The notes under the pieces were generated by a model. It ran no database searches, was not told the origin of the DNA, and saw only the letters and a list, made by a program, of their open reading frames with translations. The position numbers and the translations under genes are program-made. DNA of 64,000 nucleotides from NCBI GenBank assembly GCA_004843345.1, contig CP039460.1, positions 1,316,001 to 1,380,000 on the forward strand, in the 5' to 3' direction. The DNA comes from Acetobacteraceae bacterium. Lineage in GTDB: Bacteria > Pseudomonadota > Alphaproteobacteria > Acetobacterales > Acetobacteraceae. Within the stretch, counting starts at the first letter, position 1; each line of letters begins with the position of its first letter. Shown here piece after piece: positions 53,384 to 62,618 of this stretch.

Positions 53384-54586
53384 GTGACAGAGAAAAATAT
53401 AAGCGTTAATGAAAGCAAATTGCTGACACGCTATCTCCTATCCGAAATTTTTCGGCCTTTTGCAGGTGTTTTAGGAATTGCCAGTGCGCTTTTTTGTAGT
53501 TATGGCGCCGCAGAGTTTTTACAAGATGCTGCAAATGGAATGTTGGCGGCCAATATGATCGGTATGATTATGTTGGTTAAATTGATCATTGCGCTCGAAG
53601 TGCTTGCGCCTGTCTCTCTTTATCTTGCGATTATTATGGCTTTTGGAAAGCTTTATGATGGAAGTGAGCTTTATGTTGTGCCAGCGCTCAGGATTGCCCC
53701 AGCTGCTGTTTTAAAAGCAGCGCTTTTAGCCGCTTTAATGATGGGGGTTATTGTTGCTTTTATTTCCAATGTTGCACGTCCATGGGCCTATATCAAATTA
53801 GAGCGGTTAAAATTGGAAGCAACCAGCGGTATGGATGTCGGCGCTTTAATTCCAGGCAACTTTTATACGCTTGACGATGGCGATAGGGTTATTTACCTCG
53901 AAAGAAAGACTGTCTTGGGAGAAGAAGCCAGAGGGGTTTATATTTTTGAAAAATTAGGGACAAGCCGTATTCGGGTTCTTGCGTCCCGTAAAAGTTTTTC
54001 GGTCTTTAATGAAGATAAAATTGATAAGCAAATGCATGGAGATTGGGTGCAGTTTCAGGATGCCCACATGTATGAAATTGGTATTTTTCCACATATCTCT
54101 GATCGTATTATGGAAATGCGGCGTGGTAATCGTGCTTCTGTTCAGGAAGAACCAGAAGAAGATCCTAGTGGTCTGCCAGACTTTTTAGAAGATTCTACTT
54201 GGAATCTCATGACCAATCCTGCTGGAGATCGGCATCGGATGGTGGAAGCGCAATGGCGTTGTACGACTTTCGTTTCAACTATTTTACTGGCTTTGTTGGC
54301 GGTGCCTTTGAGTCGAGGAAATGGGCCAAGGCAAAGTAAAGCCGGCAGGCTTGGAATTGCGATTGTCATCTATTTTATTTACTACATGTCTTACATGACG
54401 TTACGGGGATGGGCACGAAGTCAGACCATTCCAATGTTTCCAGGGATTTGGTGGGGGCCTATTGCGCTAGCTTTATTAACTTTAATATTGCTTTTGGGAT
54501 ATTTGGCAGATGGGTCTGGTATATCTGAATTGAAAATGGTCTTTGGCTTGAGTAGTTTTGAGAAGAAGTTTAGGAAAAAATCTTGA
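53384..54586 (+). CDS. lptF: LPS export permease LptF
   Basis: 400 residues of the LptF/LptG (YjgP/YjgQ) family: LLTRYLLSEIFRPFAGVLG at the N-terminus, three helices, a periplasmic jelly-roll domain (about 145-270; FYTLDDGDRVIYLERK), then three more helices with LAVPLSRGNGPRQSKAGRLG. With LptG and LptB it drives lipopolysaccharide from the inner membrane to the outer surface. The start is GTG at 53384. Stop overlaps the lptG start. Some 265 bases upstream hold no gene and probably its promoter. Confidence 0.9.
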   Translation: MTEKNISVNESKLLTRYLLSEIFRPFAGVLGIASALFCSYGAAEFLQDAANGMLAANMIGMIMLVKLIIALEVLAPVSLYLAIIMAFGKLYDGSELYVVPALRIAPAAVLKAALLAALMMGVIVAFISNVARPWAYIKLERLKLEATSGMDVGALIPGNFYTLDDGDRVIYLERKTVLGEEARGVYIFEKLGTSRIRVLASRKSFSVFNEDKIDKQMHGDWVQFQDAHMYEIGIFPHISDRIMEMRRGNRASVQEEPEEDPSGLPDFLEDSTWNLMTNPAGDRHRMVEAQWRCTTFVSTILLALLAVPLSRGNGPRQSKAGRLGIAIVIYFIYYMSYMTLRGWARSQTIPMFPGIWWGPIALALLTLILLLGYLADGSGISELKMVFGLSSFEKKFRKKS

Positions 54587-55668
54587 GAATTATTGCGCCT
54601 CCAATTTGGGTTCGATATATCTGGAAAGAGAGCTTTAAAGGTTTTTTAATTGCACTTTCTGGCTTAATTGCGCTGTTCAGCTTGTTACAGTTTGTGACAT
54701 TTATGGGTATGTCAGGAGATGGCTCTTATACTTTAGCTGATGCTGGTATGGAGACGTTATTGTATGTCCCCCGTAAGCTCATTGAGACAACACCAATGGC
54801 CGCCTTGTTAGGAACATTGATTGGTTTAGGTGGGCTGGCCCGTTATCAGGAATTAACGGCTTTAACAGGGGCTGGGGTCTCTGATTGGCGTATTATTCAG
54901 ATTGCCTCTTTGCTGGCTATTCCTCTTTCTATTTTCTTAATCTTCATTTCTCAGTTTGGCGTCCCACAAGCATATTATAAATCACAGGCGATTGAGGCAA
55001 AAGCGTCTTCGGATAAGGAGGCAACAGGGCATTCTTTTTGGGCGCTGGGAAGTGGTGGCGTTTTTTTAAAGGTTGGCAGTCTCGCAGATGATGGCCGTGC
55101 ATGGCATATTCAGCGCTTTATTATTGATGATAAAGGACAACTTCAGGAGTTTTTAAAAGCGGAAAGAGCTGTTCCAAATCCTGATGGCAGTTGGCATATG
55201 TCTGATATTCTGAAAAAAACGATTGTTCGGAATAAAGTAACAGAAGAGACGTTTTCTGACATGGATTGGAAGCCATTTTTGAGCGAAGAGGAGATGCGCT
55301 ATCTTTCGTTTCCCATTACCTTTGTTTCTCCAAGCGTTCTCATTGAGCATATTATTCAAGGCCGGGTAAGCGGTGAGCCTAAGACGCTGTGTGAAAGAGA
55401 AATTTGGAGCCGTTTGGCTTTGCCATTTTCAATTGTTGCGCTCTTTTTCTTTGCAGCTCCTTTTCTCTTTGGTTCTACACGTTCAAGAACGGTTGGTAGC
55501 CGAATTGGTATTGGGGTTATGATTGCCGTTGCCTATACGCTTTTTCAGGAAATTTTGGATAGAGCTGGATTGGTGACAGGGATTTCCCCTATTATTACAG
55601 CTTTTTTGCCACCTTTATTGCTTGTGGCAGCAGCGGTTCAGCTATATGCACGTGCGAATGTGAAATAA
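54583..55668 (+). CDS. lptG: LPS export permease LptG
   Basis: 361 residues, partner of LptF with the same plan: helices at about 15-40, 60-85 and 100-125, a periplasmic domain (HSFWALGSGGVFLKVG), then LPFSIVALFFFAAPFLFGSTRSRTVGSRIGIG and two last helices. The start is TTG at 54583, inside the overlap TTGA with the lptF stop, and AGGA stands seven bases upstream. The pair fits the surface-polysaccharide genes that follow. Confidence 0.9.
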   Translation: MRIIAPPIWVRYIWKESFKGFLIALSGLIALFSLLQFVTFMGMSGDGSYTLADAGMETLLYVPRKLIETTPMAALLGTLIGLGGLARYQELTALTGAGVSDWRIIQIASLLAIPLSIFLIFISQFGVPQAYYKSQAIEAKASSDKEATGHSFWALGSGGVFLKVGSLADDGRAWHIQRFIIDDKGQLQEFLKAERAVPNPDGSWHMSDILKKTIVRNKVTEETFSDMDWKPFLSEEEMRYLSFPITFVSPSVLIEHIIQGRVSGEPKTLCEREIWSRLALPFSIVALFFFAAPFLFGSTRSRTVGSRIGIGVMIAVAYTLFQEILDRAGLVTGISPIITAFLPPLLLVAAAVQLYARANVK

Positions 55669-55698
55669 TAAAGCCAATAATAGACGAGACGAAAGGGC

Positions 55699-56640
55699 TC
55701 AATCGTCTAAGTGGTTTTGCATATAGGTTAAGCGTATATTTTCCCGTCTTAAAGAGGCAATATTATGCAGCAAAACGCCGCATGTCGCTGTGATAAGAGA
55801 AAATAGAATGAGCGCTGTGGAAAGGATTGCGGTAGGGAAGCGAGGGACTAAGCCTGTTGTAAGGTATTCGGGAATAAGGGAGAGCCCGAGAATGAGGCCA
55901 ATGAAGCCGATAAAGAGACTAATCCAGCAATAAGCAAAAAGAGGTCTTTCTCGCTGGATAAGAATAATGATTGCTTTAAGGATTCTTAAACCGTCAGGAT
56001 AGGTGCGCAATTTACTTTCAGAACCGGAGGGACGTTCTTGATAGATGGTGTCCATTTCGCCTGTTGGCATTGCAAGAGTAAGTGCATGAAGAGTGAGATA
56101 GGTTTCAATTTCAAAACCTGAAATGATGCAAGGGAAAGATTTATAGAAGCGTTTACTAAACACGCGGTAGCCGGAGAGTAAGTCATGGGGTGTCAGGCCT
56201 GAGAAAAATTTTCTCACAAGCCCTGTTAAGACTTTGTTTCCGAATAAATGCCCAAAACGATAAGCTTTTTCATCAATAATGGCTCGGCGGATAGCCGTTA
56301 CCATATCAAGGTTTTGTTCCATCGCCAGATTTAAAAGTCGGGGAGCAGCTGCTGTTTCGTACGTTGCATCACCATCAATGATAAACAGATAATCCGTAGA
56401 GAGATCGGCAAACGCTTGGAGAATGGCGTAACCTTTTCCTTTCAAAGGGACAGAGCGAACTTTTGCACCTAGAGATTTTGCGACTAAAATGGTGTTGTCT
56501 GTCGATCCATTGTCATAGACCCAAATTTGCGCTTGGGGTAAGGAAGTTTGCAGACCTTTAATAACGAGGGGCAATGCTAATTCTTCGTTCAAACAGGGAA
56601 TAACAACAGCGCAACTATAAAGACGTGAAGACAAGCTCAA
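55699..56640 (-). CDS. Family 2 glycosyltransferase, polyprenyl-phosphate sugar synthase-like
   Basis: 313 residues. The GT2 catalytic domain shows VVIPCLNEELALPLVI, VYDNGSTDNT, FIIDGDATYE (the metal-binding DxD equivalent) and DLLSGYRVFSKRF, with two C-terminal membrane helices (about 230-295). This plan matches dolichol/undecaprenyl-phosphate sugar transferases such as GtrB or ArnC, which provide lipid-linked sugars for GT-C enzymes. It lies next to GT-C-like membrane proteins that may use its product. Confidence 0.88.
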   Translation of the reverse strand: MSLSSRLYSCAVVIPCLNEELALPLVIKGLQTSLPQAQIWVYDNGSTDNTILVAKSLGAKVRSVPLKGKGYAILQAFADLSTDYLFIIDGDATYETAAAPRLLNLAMEQNLDMVTAIRRAIIDEKAYRFGHLFGNKVLTGLVRKFFSGLTPHDLLSGYRVFSKRFYKSFPCIISGFEIETYLTLHALTLAMPTGEMDTIYQERPSGSESKLRTYPDGLRILKAIIILIQRERPLFAYCWISLFIGFIGLILGLSLIPEYLTTGLVPRFPTAILSTALILFSLITATCGVLLHNIASLRRENIRLTYMQNHLDD

Positions 56641-56688
56641 TTCCTAAATATGTGTAAACTCAACGCAACGGTCAAAATCTTTGAAAGT

Positions 56689-58326
56689 TTAAAGGACAGC
56701 ACTCCAGAAGAGTAGGCTAAGAGAGACAAAAAAGGCTATTTTTTTAGAGATTGATGAGCCAATAGGCTCTTTTTTAACATAAAAAGCAAGAAGTGCTGCA
56801 ATGATTAAAACAGCGCTCGGCATAATGTAGCGCCACGCAGAAGCAACACCTATAAAAAAATAGCCAAAGAGATAACACAGAGATGCAAAACTTAGCAGGT
56901 TTAAAAAGCAGTTTATCGCTGTGCGGCATTGAAAGGTTGTTATAAATAATCCTAAAGAAATGGCGATCCAAAAAATAGCATAATTAGACCATAATCTGGG
57001 GTGTTTGTAGAAGAGCTTCCGAGATTGCGATCCTATGAACGTACGGTGATGATAAGCTGGGACGAGATTTTTATCGAAATCGCCTACAGGATTAAAGCCA
57101 CCGTCTGTTTTGGTAAAAGGCAGATCAAGAACAGGGGCTTCATCTAGATGATTGAGAAAAACAGTGTCAAAATGCGCAAAGCGATGTTTTAAATAAGCTA
57201 GGGGGTGCTGTTTAATGGTTTCTACCCAGAGATATGAAAGTTTTTGAGGCGGTTCTTTGCGTAAGTTTCCCCCAAGTTGGTAACAGTCTTGTTCCGCTTG
57301 AGCCAGTTCTTTTACCCAGATGCCGTCTCTTTCCATTGCACTCCAGGTATCTTTCCATTTATTCCATCCTGGGAATTTGTAAGGATATTTTTCTAGTCCC
57401 CAACTGCCGAATGTATCCCATTGTTTAGGCGTATAACAGGCAATCAGTTTTTCGGAGAGAGGCTTTGTACCCCAATGCTGAAATATTTCCTGATGTGTTT
57501 CGATGTTATTTTCAAGATCAGGGTTAAAGTGCTTATTGTGTGTATAAAAATTTGTGCCTGCGAGATCAAAAATTTGTAAGGAGGCCTCTGCATGATCTTG
57601 TTTTGCTTGAAGGATTGTATGGTTTATCCAACTGAGTGTTGGCACAGAAAGAATAACAAGGAGAAGGCTGGCGGTCAGGTGTTTAAAGTCAAACCTCCAG
57701 TGCCACCATGTCGCAATTAACAGTGGTGTTGCAATGAAAGTAGCATTGACCCGTAAAAGCGCTGAAAGCAGCAGAAGGCATGTAATGAGGAGCTTGAAAG
57801 CATATTTCTGCTTTTGAGAAGACACATCTGGAAGAATAAATAAGAGTGCCGTTGTAATTAACAAAAGCCAAGAAAGAAGAATATCTTTCTGAACAGTACC
57901 GTCCATGCCAAAAAAAAGGGGAGAGGCAAAGAGACAGAAAAAGAGAATGAGGCTTAAAATACAGGGGCGTAATCTTACAAAAAGATACAATCCAAGTGAG
58001 CTCAAACAGATAGAGGTGAGGTTAAGAAGATTAGGCGTATGAAAAAGGGCAATTTCAAGACGCCAAAAAATCGCCATGAAAGGAGGATGCCAATCGCTTA
58101 GAGGCGCAGCGTGAATGGCTTGCAGATATTGCGTTTCGGCATCATCTCCAATGACACCGGGATACCAAGCATAAGAGCAGATTAAGGTGCAAAAAAGAGC
58201 GAGAAGGCGCAGAGACGAGCGCCATTTTAGAGGATTTTCCGGTGGTGCCGTTAGGAAAACGAAGAGAGCGTCAATTTGTTTTCCTAAATGTTGATATTTT
58301 CCAGAAGAAGAGCTTAAAAGAGGCAT
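56689..58326 (-). CDS. Polytopic membrane protein, GT-C-like glycosyltransferase candidate (paralog A)
   Basis: 545 residues with about ten membrane helices. The first periplasmic loop carries WYPGVIGDDAETQYLQA and DWHPPFMAIFWR: an acidic pair after the first helix, as in GT-C enzymes, and a conserved D-W-H-P-P. A large C-terminal periplasmic segment has paired cysteines (about residues 297-350). It is paralogous to the protein at 61117-62613, sharing these motifs and a GYFFIGVASAWRYIMPS-type region. It lies downstream of the HAD hydrolase and upstream of the GT2 gene on the same strand. Sugar and acceptor unknown. Confidence 0.7.
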   Translation of the reverse strand: MPLLSSSSGKYQHLGKQIDALFVFLTAPPENPLKWRSSLRLLALFCTLICSYAWYPGVIGDDAETQYLQAIHAAPLSDWHPPFMAIFWRLEIALFHTPNLLNLTSICLSSLGLYLFVRLRPCILSLILFFCLFASPLFFGMDGTVQKDILLSWLLLITTALLFILPDVSSQKQKYAFKLLITCLLLLSALLRVNATFIATPLLIATWWHWRFDFKHLTASLLLVILSVPTLSWINHTILQAKQDHAEASLQIFDLAGTNFYTHNKHFNPDLENNIETHQEIFQHWGTKPLSEKLIACYTPKQWDTFGSWGLEKYPYKFPGWNKWKDTWSAMERDGIWVKELAQAEQDCYQLGGNLRKEPPQKLSYLWVETIKQHPLAYLKHRFAHFDTVFLNHLDEAPVLDLPFTKTDGGFNPVGDFDKNLVPAYHHRTFIGSQSRKLFYKHPRLWSNYAIFWIAISLGLFITTFQCRTAINCFLNLLSFASLCYLFGYFFIGVASAWRYIMPSAVLIIAALLAFYVKKEPIGSSISKKIAFFVSLSLLFWSAVL

Positions 58327-58365
58327 ATAATCGTGACCTAATAACCAATTTTATGTGCTTGTCTT

Positions 58366-59073
58366 CTAACTTAGAGCATGGTTTGTAAAATTGTCTTGGC
58401 AACTTTCACTGAGTTTTTTGTAAAAGACTTCAGGTGGAACTTCTTTTTTATTCCATTTTTCGCAAAGGAGAAAATGTGTATCCGCATTTTGTGCGACCAA
58501 GCCATCCCGTTCTTCTCTATCGCCAATCATGAGGGTTTCTTGTGGTGAAACATGCGCTTTTTGAATCAGAGAAGTCAGGCCTTTTGGAAGGGGTTTTAAC
58601 GCATCAATCTCAGGGGAAGAGGCATCAGAATAGTAATCAGCAGAAAGCCCCATACTGTTGAGTTTTTCAATCACAGGATAGTCTGAAAAAATACCTACTT
58701 TGATCTGATGTTCTTTGAGTGTTTCAAAAACGGAAGCGACATTTTCAAAAAGAGCATTCTTGAGGTACTCTTGGGGTCTTTGGATTAGCCATTCTTGAAC
58801 AATCGCATTAACCTGCTCTTTGGGAAGACTTGTTTTTTCAGATGTTTTTGAAAGAAGCCAGTCATTGAAAGGGGTAATCTGTTTGTCTCCAGCAACTTCT
58901 CGCAACTTCCGGTAATGGTAAATACATTTCAGAGTTTTTAGAGAGTGCGTCTGGATAGCGTTCTTAATGAGTAAAACGAGCATCTGCTTACGTATGCTCC
59001 GATGGTTGTAGAGCGTCCCATCGACATCAAAAACAACAAGCTTAATTTTATTCCAATTTAGAGAGATGCCCAA
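58366..59073 (-). CDS. HAD-superfamily hydrolase
   Basis: 235 residues with the HAD motifs in order: I VVFDVDGTLYN, II VGIFSDYPV, III/IV KPLPKGL and MIGDREERDGLVAQNA. It probably acts as a phosphatase on a small phosphorylated compound, perhaps a sugar phosphate given the glycosyltransferase neighbours, but that is inference. A cap domain of about 80 residues follows motif I. It starts the minus-strand group HAD, GT-C-like, GT2. Confidence 0.85.
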   Translation of the reverse strand: MGISLNWNKIKLVVFDVDGTLYNHRSIRKQMLVLLIKNAIQTHSLKTLKCIYHYRKLREVAGDKQITPFNDWLLSKTSEKTSLPKEQVNAIVQEWLIQRPQEYLKNALFENVASVFETLKEHQIKVGIFSDYPVIEKLNSMGLSADYYSDASSPEIDALKPLPKGLTSLIQKAHVSPQETLMIGDREERDGLVAQNADTHFLLCEKWNKKEVPPEVFYKKLSESCQDNFTNHALS

Positions 59074-59319
59074 AATATCACCTTCAGCGTCTAGTTTTTC
59101 GTGTAGCCACTATAAATTCGTTCTAAACTATTGCAACAAATAGTTTTGGAGGGGAGCTTTATGCTTTAACTTTTGAAAACTTCTATTTGGTTTAAATTTA
59201 AGAAATAGGATTTCTTATAAGCTTTAGAGTTCTTGATACTTCAAAAAATACTTGAAAGCAGGGAATACCTTGCCTTATTAGATGTCTATTCTGTACGGGC
59301 GACTAGGGTGTCACATTTC

Positions 59320-61056
59320 ATGACAATTACTTTTGATAAAATAGAAATAAAAGACGGGCTTTTACTAAGAGCTTTCGTTATTTCTATGGCACTTTTTGCA
59401 TTCACTCTTCCGATTATTCACGCAGATTTTCTTTTTAAAGACGATTTGATGCGTTCTGTTGAAAATTGGAATTTAAGCACTTGGTTGAATGATGGGCGCT
59501 ATGGCGGTTTGCTAGTCATGGGAGCGTTAGGTTTTTGCCATCTTTCAGACATTGCGCCTTTGCCACAACTTTTATGGATACCGCCGCTTGCCTTTGTCTT
59601 GTCAGCTATTTCTTTACGTTTTCAGTTTTCGTTTTTTTTAAGCGTTTTTGCGTTCTCTTTTGTTGCGATTCATCCTTTCTTTCTCGAAAATCTCTCTTTT
59701 CGTTATGAGTCTTTGACCATGGGGCTTGCCGTCAGCTTGGCGCTGATGCCCTTTGCTGTTCCTGCTTTTTTTCAGAACGATAAAATTGATCAGAAATCGT
59801 TCATTTATTCTTATAATGTTCTTTTCCCCTTCTTAGCGCTAAATTTTTATCAGCCGGGAGTTAATCTTTACGGCGCATTTATTTGTTTTTTTGCCTTAGT
59901 TTCTCTTTTTCGCTTAGAAGAGCTTCAGGAAATTTTGAGAATTTTAAGCCTTAGAATTGCCAGCTTGCTATCAGCACTGATTTTATATTTTGTGGAGACA
60001 AAATTCGTAAATCTTTTGCCAATAGGGCGTCTAGACCCTGATAGTTATGGGGAAAGACATGCTTTATTAACCTTTGATCCGCATATTATCTTGTCTAATT
60101 TGGCGGATTTTTGGGAGCTTCTTTCCCTTGGAATAGCGCAAGGGACACAAGGAAGCTTTTTAGGATTTTGCCTCCTTTTAGGTTTTCTTTTTCTTTTGAA
60201 GAATATTTTCGTTGGCATGAAAAAAAAAGAAACACCACAGAGAAGCGAACAAATCTTTCGGTTTGGTTTAGCCATTGCCATGGTTTTAGGGATATTCTTT
60301 TTTCTTTTAGGGCCTCAGATTTTACTTGCGTCACCTGTTTACCAGCCGAGAACACTGATTGGCTTTGGTGGAATTGCCGCTATTCTTCTTTGTTTTTTAT
60401 GCGGTATTACTTCTAAAGATGATCATTTGAAAAAGTTGAGATATGGGCTGTGCTGTACCGCTTTTTTGTCTGAAATTTTACTCTCTTTTAGCTATGCGAA
60501 TGCGATGAAAGCACAATTTGAGCAAAATGATTATATTGTTTCTCAGATGGTCGAGGATGCGATTAAATTTAAGGCTTTAGGCGCAAGATATTGGACAACG
60601 CATGGTCCAGAACCTCTTGCTTTGAGGGCTGTCCGAACCTTTAGGAATTTTCCAGTGACAAGAAGGATGTTGCTTTCTGATGGTTTGGAAGGGAAGTGGG
60701 AAGAAGTCTATGTCGGGGACAATATTGATAAAGTTTGGCGCTATCTTCCTCAAAAGAATTATGATGTCGATTGGGATATTTCTGTGAATAGATATTGGGT
60801 TTATCCCGAATATTTGAGTGAGGTTATTCGGAGTAGAGGTAATTTCCCAGAAAATCTTTCTGTTGGCTGGAAAGATGCTAACCGTCCAGCGAATGAGCGT
60901 CCTATTCAGACTTATACAGAACGGGGGCTTGGGAAAAGTTTTTTTAATTGCACAATCGATACTTCTGTGGAACATGCCTTCTACGAGGCGGATCTTATTG
61001 GCGTTAATCTCGTTTTCGATTATACAAAATCATGTTCGTCGCAGAAAAAACAATAA
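59320..61056 (+). CDS. GtrII-like membrane glucosyltransferase candidate
   Basis: 578 residues from the ATG at 59320; an earlier TTG at 59233 would add 29 residues but lacks a ribosome site. About ten helices. The motifs HADFLFKDDLMRS, WLNDGRYGG and NLSFRYESLTMGLAV match the GtrII family (acidic pair DD, Arg-Tyr-Glu-Ser), which in O-antigen modification transfers glucose from a lipid carrier. A roughly 150-residue hydrophilic C-terminal part resembles the periplasmic domain of these enzymes. The GT2 gene at 55699-56640 could supply the lipid-linked sugar. Confidence 0.78.
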   Translation: MTITFDKIEIKDGLLLRAFVISMALFAFTLPIIHADFLFKDDLMRSVENWNLSTWLNDGRYGGLLVMGALGFCHLSDIAPLPQLLWIPPLAFVLSAISLRFQFSFFLSVFAFSFVAIHPFFLENLSFRYESLTMGLAVSLALMPFAVPAFFQNDKIDQKSFIYSYNVLFPFLALNFYQPGVNLYGAFICFFALVSLFRLEELQEILRILSLRIASLLSALILYFVETKFVNLLPIGRLDPDSYGERHALLTFDPHIILSNLADFWELLSLGIAQGTQGSFLGFCLLLGFLFLLKNIFVGMKKKETPQRSEQIFRFGLAIAMVLGIFFFLLGPQILLASPVYQPRTLIGFGGIAAILLCFLCGITSKDDHLKKLRYGLCCTAFLSEILLSFSYANAMKAQFEQNDYIVSQMVEDAIKFKALGARYWTTHGPEPLALRAVRTFRNFPVTRRMLLSDGLEGKWEEVYVGDNIDKVWRYLPQKNYDVDWDISVNRYWVYPEYLSEVIRSRGNFPENLSVGWKDANRPANERPIQTYTERGLGKSFFNCTIDTSVEHAFYEADLIGVNLVFDYTKSCSSQKKQ

Positions 61057-61116
61057 AGACTTTTTCTTAATTTTTGCGCTTTAAGAAAGATTTTATGCAG
61101 AAGAAAGGGAGGAGCG

Positions 61117-62613
61117 ATGCTTTTTGAAAAAATTTTTCCCCTAAAACTCTACAAATCCTCCTTGATCGTGACGGCCTTTGTTTCTTTTTGTTTCTTTCTC
61201 TGGGTTTGGTATCCAGGGGTTATTCATAATGATGCCACGGCTCAATATTTACAAGCGCTGGATCAAGCATCTGTAAGTGATTGGCATCCGCCTATCATGG
61301 TGCGAGCTTGGCAGGTTGAAATGGCGATTTTTCGAACGCCAGACCTTTTCTTTATTTTGCCAATTCTTGCTTTTACGGTTGGTCTTGTTTTGCTATTGTG
61401 GGATATTTCAGCCCTCTTTTCTCTGGTACTTTTCCTTTTTCTCTTCTTTTCCCCTTTTTATTTTTTGTCTCTACCAGAATTGCTTAAAGATAATATTCTT
61501 ATCGGATTTATCTTTTTGTTCTCTGGGGTTTTTGTACATTTTTCTTCAGAAGAGCTTTATTCAAGCCGTTATTGGTTCTTATTTATCTTTGAGCTAATTC
61601 TTTTATTTTTGATGACAGCGTTGCGCTTTAATGCCGTTTTTTTTACAGCGCCTTTACTCTTTTTGCTCTTGGGAAAATGGCGTTTTTCAATTCAGGTTTT
61701 GCTTTCCTTGTTGGGAATTGTGCTTGCCGCTGTTCTTTTGACACCTGTCTTAAATCATAAATTGTTAAAGGCATCCTCTGATAATCCCGTTATGAGCTTA
61801 GAAATCTTTGATATTGCTGGGAGTAATCATTTCAAAAAAGATGCGCTTGATTCCAAGATCGTTTTGAAAAACTGGGAGCGTTACGAAATTCCAGATCAGC
61901 TCGCGGCCTGTTACTTGAGGCATAGCTGGGATAGTTTAGGGAATTGGACAACACCTGAGTTGCATAAGCCGATTGAAGTGATGGGTGAAAATCATGCTTG
62001 GGTTAATTTGAGCGATCCCAAAAATAAATTTCATCCTCGCAAACATTGTTCAGATTTGGGTGAGAGATTGCGCCTGTCGCCAGAAGAAACCTCTCCCCTT
62101 TGGCGAGAGACGTTAAAACAGTATCCCCTCGCTTACTTAGCGCATCGTATAGCCTTTTTTACCAACGGAACGCTTGGAATAGGAACTTTTGGAGAAGGAG
62201 AGCCTTGGCATCTTGAATTTCATCCAGAAATTGCGGGGTATCACTATTTTGATGGGCATACAGAAAAATTACGCTCTTCTTGGATTATAAATTCATATTT
62301 CTTTTTAGAGAAGATTCTTCGTTGGATGCCTTGGTGGAATGGATATTTCTGGTTTTTACTCTGCCCTTTTCTTTTTGTTTGGACACGGCAGAGCAAGGAT
62401 GCCCAAAAAAAAGAACTTCTGTTTGCCAATTGTTTTCTTTTTGCTGCTTTTTGTTATTTGGCTGGATATTTTTTTATCGGAGTAGGGGCAGATTTTCGGT
62501 ATATCGTTCCAACAGGAGCGCTAACAATATGCGCGCTGATTTTTCTATACCGTTTTTATTTTGTGCGCTTTGTTGAAAGGGCTATTCCTTTATCTGTTTC
62601 AGGCGAGCCATAA
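61117..62613 (+). CDS. Polytopic membrane protein, GT-C-like glycosyltransferase candidate (paralog B)
   Basis: 498 residues, related to the protein at 56689-58326: WYPGVIHNDATAQYLQALD, DWHPPIMVRAWQ, LEIFDIAGSNHF and GYFFIGVGADFRYIVPTGA occur at the same places. About ten helices and a periplasmic segment with CYLRHSWDSLGNW. The two paralogs lie on opposite strands around the HAD and GtrII-like genes. Starts about 60 bases after the GtrII-like stop, with GGGAGGAGCG before the ATG as ribosome site. Function beyond glycan modification cannot be assigned. Confidence 0.7.
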   Translation: MLFEKIFPLKLYKSSLIVTAFVSFCFFLWVWYPGVIHNDATAQYLQALDQASVSDWHPPIMVRAWQVEMAIFRTPDLFFILPILAFTVGLVLLLWDISALFSLVLFLFLFFSPFYFLSLPELLKDNILIGFIFLFSGVFVHFSSEELYSSRYWFLFIFELILLFLMTALRFNAVFFTAPLLFLLLGKWRFSIQVLLSLLGIVLAAVLLTPVLNHKLLKASSDNPVMSLEIFDIAGSNHFKKDALDSKIVLKNWERYEIPDQLAACYLRHSWDSLGNWTTPELHKPIEVMGENHAWVNLSDPKNKFHPRKHCSDLGERLRLSPEETSPLWRETLKQYPLAYLAHRIAFFTNGTLGIGTFGEGEPWHLEFHPEIAGYHYFDGHTEKLRSSWIINSYFFLEKILRWMPWWNGYFWFLLCPFLFVWTRQSKDAQKKELLFANCFLFAAFCYLAGYFFIGVGADFRYIVPTGALTICALIFLYRFYFVRFVERAIPLSVSGEP

Positions 62614-62618
62614 GGAGA